Below the pieces are notes generated by a model that worked only from the letters and a program-made list of their open reading frames with translations, was not told the DNA's origin and made no database searches. A DNA stretch of 7,761 bases from positions 1 to 7,761 of the forward strand of contig CAJLIR010000032.1 of assembly GCA_905206805.1 (NCBI GenBank), in the 5' to 3' direction. Positions 5,947-7,761 of the stretch are shown here, piece after piece. This DNA is from an uncultured Caryophanales bacterium. Lineage in GTDB: Bacteria > Bacillota_I > Bacilli_A > RF39 > UBA660. The stretch's first letter is position 1, and each line of letters opens with the position of its first letter. The translations under genes and the position numbers were made by a program.

Positions 5947-7119
5947 TTATAATAATTCACTATAATCATCAATAAATTTTGTTACAACTTCTATATTATT
6001 AATAGCATCTTCTATTAATTCTTCATAGTTAAAATTATTTTCATAAATTAAACATTTTTCTAAAGATGGATTAATTACTGGATGTTTTGGTAAAAAAATT
6101 GTACAACAATCTTCATAAGGTAAAATACTTGTTTCATAAGTATTAATTTTTTTTGCAATTTCAATTATTTCTAATTTGTCCAAGCATGCTACAGGTCTAA
6201 TTACTGGTAAATTTGTAACATTGTTTATAACAATCATACTATCCAATGTTTGACTTGCAACCTGACCAATACTTTCTCCATTTACAATTATTTTAAAATT
6301 TTTTCTTTTACAATATTCACTTGCAATACGATACATCATTCTACGCATTATGGTTATAATATAACTATCCTTAACATTTTTATAAATTTCTTCTTGAATT
6401 TTTGTAAAAGGAACAACATGTACCTTAACATTTCCAGAATATTCATTTAAAATAGAAGCTAATTTAAAAACTTTATTTTTAGCTTCAATACTTGTATGAG
6501 GTGGAGATTCAAAATATAGACATTCAATATCAACTCCACGTTTTAAAGCTAAATATCCAGCAACAGGTGAATCAATTCCACCGCTTAACATCAAAAGTCC
6601 TTTACCTTGAATTCCAACAGGATATCCACCAGCGCCTTTTAATTCACTAGTATAAATAAAAGTTCCCTCAGGACGAATTTCAATATTCACAATAATATCT
6701 GGATTATGAACATCTACAGTGCACTCTACATTTTTAAGAACAAAACTACCAAACAAATCATTTAATTCCATTGTATGAATTGGAAACGATTTATCAGCTC
6801 TTTTAGCACTTATTTTAAATGTTTTAAAATTTTTATCAGATAAAATATTCAATATTTCATTTTTTATATTTTCTATATTATTATCAACCCTATGACACAC
6901 TACTATACCATGAATACCAAAAACTTTTTTTAATTTTAAAACAATTTCATCTAAATTATTATTTGTTTTTATATACATTCTTACTCTATCTTTAGTTATT
7001 TCAACATTATCATCTTTTAAAATACTTTTAATATTTCTATCTAATGTATTTATAAAAAATTTACGATTTGCCTTTTTTGTTGTTAATTCTCCATACTTTA
7101 TTAATATTAACTTTTCCAT
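5947..7119 (-). CDS. thiI: tRNA sulfurtransferase ThiI (4-thiouridine synthesis)
   Basis: Cytosolic enzyme that adenylates tRNA uridine 8 and inserts sulfur to make 4-thiouridine; in some bacteria it also supplies sulfur for the thiamine thiazole. The 390-residue form has the ferredoxin-like and THUMP RNA-binding region (about 1-165) and an adenylating PP-loop domain with LSGGIDSPVAGY (178-189) and GESIGQVASQT (281-291). A Cys pair occurs in YEDCCTIFLPKHP (335-347), the segment that holds the acceptor cysteine in family members. There is no C-terminal rhodanese domain, as in Bacillus ThiI. ATG follows AGGGGAAGTGAG. It has its own promoter. The cysteine desulfurase often found beside thiI in Bacillota is not in view, and no TPP riboswitch is seen upstream. 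Confidence 0.97.
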   Translation of the reverse strand: MEKLILIKYGELTTKKANRKFFINTLDRNIKSILKDDNVEITKDRVRMYIKTNNNLDEIVLKLKKVFGIHGIVVCHRVDNNIENIKNEILNILSDKNFKTFKISAKRADKSFPIHTMELNDLFGSFVLKNVECTVDVHNPDIIVNIEIRPEGTFIYTSELKGAGGYPVGIQGKGLLMLSGGIDSPVAGYLALKRGVDIECLYFESPPHTSIEAKNKVFKLASILNEYSGNVKVHVVPFTKIQEEIYKNVKDSYIITIMRRMMYRIASEYCKRKNFKIIVNGESIGQVASQTLDSMIVINNVTNLPVIRPVACLDKLEIIEIAKKINTYETSILPYEDCCTIFLPKHPVINPSLEKCLIYENNFNYEELIEDAINNIEVVTKFIDDYSELL

Positions 7120-7138
7120 AACTCACTTCCCCTAAAAC

Positions 7139-7167
7139 ATTATACCAATATTATTTATATGTTACAA
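7139..7167 (-). promoter_or_regulatory. Strong sigma-A-type promoter of thiI
   Basis: Minus-strand TTGTAA (7167-7162), 17-base spacer, perfect TATAAT (7144-7139) with an extended -10 TGG directly before it. The predicted start (about 7131-7133) is only about 13 bases from the ATG, so the leader would begin within the AGGGGAAGTGAG ribosome site. It lies just after the terminator of the upstream gene. Confidence 0.75.
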
Positions 7168-7175
7168 ACAAAATC

Positions 7176-7226
7176 AAAAAAAAATCATAATATGATGTTT
7201 TTCTTAAAGTTAACATCATATTATGA
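7176..7226 (-). terminator. Long-stem intrinsic terminator after the lectin-like gene
   Basis: A perfect 15-bp stem, TCATAATATGATGTT (7185-7199) with AACATCATATTATGA (7212-7226), 12-base loop, is followed on the minus strand by nine T (plus-strand A at 7176-7184). It begins two bases after the stop codon of the 7229 gene. There is no T-tract on the plus side. It reads as a terminator; an extra role next to a hypervariable 3' end is discussed under findings. Confidence 0.85.
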
Positions 7227-7228
7227 CT

Positions 7229-7761
7229 TTAATAAGCTAGAACAATACGAAAAGCATCGTTGCAATTCTCAGCGCCAAGTCCACGAGTGAATTGGAATAT
7301 GCCTGAAAAAGAGCCATCAACATAGCGACCACCACGTCTAATCCAAGGAGAAACAGCAGAAGGAAAATACGCATTATCACTAAACCATAAACCTCTATTC
7401 CCAACTGATGAATTTATTTTGGTATTAGCTATTTCTTTTGTGGCATCTCCTAGTAATCCAATTGTATAATCATACCACTTATCTGTATTTAATTCATATT
7501 TATAAGGATATAAATTATAATATTTTGAATCTGGGTAATCTATCCCGTCAGTTTTTTCTAATTGCGTTGCATCACTATCATTATTTCCAGGTGCACCATA
7601 TATTCCATTAAATCCACTATTCCATCTATTATGACCTCCACTTACTAATTTATTATCTATAGTTATGGCTCCCATAACATATTCCCAGTTTCCTCCACTC
7701 ATGTCGTAGATTCCTGTTATATTTCCTGTTGTACTTGCTTTTGCCTCTATATATGTATTTC
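7229..7761 (-). CDS. C-terminal part of a C-type-lectin/FGE-sulfatase-like surface protein (partial)
   Basis: The frame is open to the right edge and the first methionine seen (7702) is internal: upstream codons continue NTYIEAKASTTGNITGIYD, so the N-terminus lies outside. About 177 residues are visible. They match the pattern of formylglycine-generating-enzyme/C-type-lectin-fold domains: GIYDMSGGNWEYVMGAI, then FNGIYGA, DGIDYPDSKYYNLY, GNRGLWFSDNAYF, PWIRRGGRYVDG and the end AFRIVLAY. In gut Bacillota such domains occur at the C-terminus of secreted, often pilin-like proteins, and some are targets of diversity-generating retroelements. This is recalled family knowledge; secretion cannot be checked without the N-terminus. 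The last 40 or so codons differ in base composition from the rest. Enzymatic FGE activity is unlikely: no active-site Cys pair is visible, only one Cys near the end. Confidence 0.7.
   Translation of the reverse strand, partial: NTYIEAKASTTGNITGIYDMSGGNWEYVMGAITIDNKLVSGGHNRWNSGFNGIYGAPGNNDSDATQLEKTDGIDYPDSKYYNLYPYKYELNTDKWYDYTIGLLGDATKEIANTKINSSVGNRGLWFSDNAYFPSAVSPWIRRGGRYVDGSFSGIFQFTRGLGAENCNDAFRIVLAY

Noticed and set aside
5721..5975. Plus-strand open frame of 84 codons
   Set aside because: Antisense shadow of the longer SASP gene and its promoter; no ribosome site.
6250..6450. Plus-strand open frame of 66 codons
   Set aside because: Lies wholly within thiI on the other strand, with no ribosome site and AT-rich random composition.
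7120..7228. TPP riboswitch upstream of thiI
   Set aside because: The interval is fully accounted for by the terminator and a close promoter, and no thi-box sequence is present.
141..7231. Possible recoding of TGA as Trp, suggested by all stops being TAA
   Set aside because: All eleven stops are TAA, but Trp residues in conserved positions (GAPDH, kinase, membrane protein) are TGG and no conserved frame needs TGA read-through; the bias fits an AT-rich genome.

Overview
The window is about 70% A+T with compact genes and strong Shine-Dalgarno sites of the GGTGAT/AGGAGG type. Two alpha/beta-type small acid-soluble spore proteins (SASPs), one behind a consensus-like forespore (sigma-G) promoter, indicate an endospore-forming, low-GC member of the Bacillota. 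The style (very AT-rich, small TGS-domain nucleoside kinase, SASPs, pilin/lectin-like surface protein) would suit an uncultured gut Bacilli or Clostridia lineage, but species cannot be read from the sequence. All eleven visible stop codons are TAA and Trp is written TGG, so the standard bacterial code applies.

Left part, minus strand (1-2998): the first few codons of a gene leaving the left edge; then a probable operon, transcribed right to left, of a TGS/phosphoribulokinase-type nucleoside (uridine) kinase, a 52-residue very basic small protein (1158-1316), and glyceraldehyde-3-phosphate dehydrogenase. The small gene ends 3 bases before the GAPDH start, and its last two arginine codons are also the GAPDH ribosome-binding site. 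A clear terminator closes the operon.

Middle, plus strand (3115-4535): clpP (triad Ser97/His122/Asp171), divergent from the kinase with overlapping promoter elements, then two small membrane proteins: a putative ABC-transporter type IV (CmpB-like) protein and a DUF1294 protein. They meet convergently a run of minus-strand genes.

Right part, minus strand (4555-7119): transcribed in the order thiI (tRNA 4-thiouridine synthesis), SASP, a 234-residue tail-anchored acidic protein, and a second, shorter SASP. Each has its own promoter-like sequence. The second SASP has a weaker sigma-G-like promoter.

Right edge (7229-7761, minus): the C-terminal part of a gene entering from outside, encoding a C-type-lectin/formylglycine-generating-enzyme-like domain. 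Its last 40 or so codons are distinctly richer in G+C (about 44% against about 30% just upstream), dominated by codons ending in T or C, and lie in the RGG...FRIVL segment that is hypervariable in targets of diversity-generating retroelements (DGRs). No reverse transcriptase or template repeat lies in this window, so a DGR is a hypothesis, but it is the most interesting lead here.
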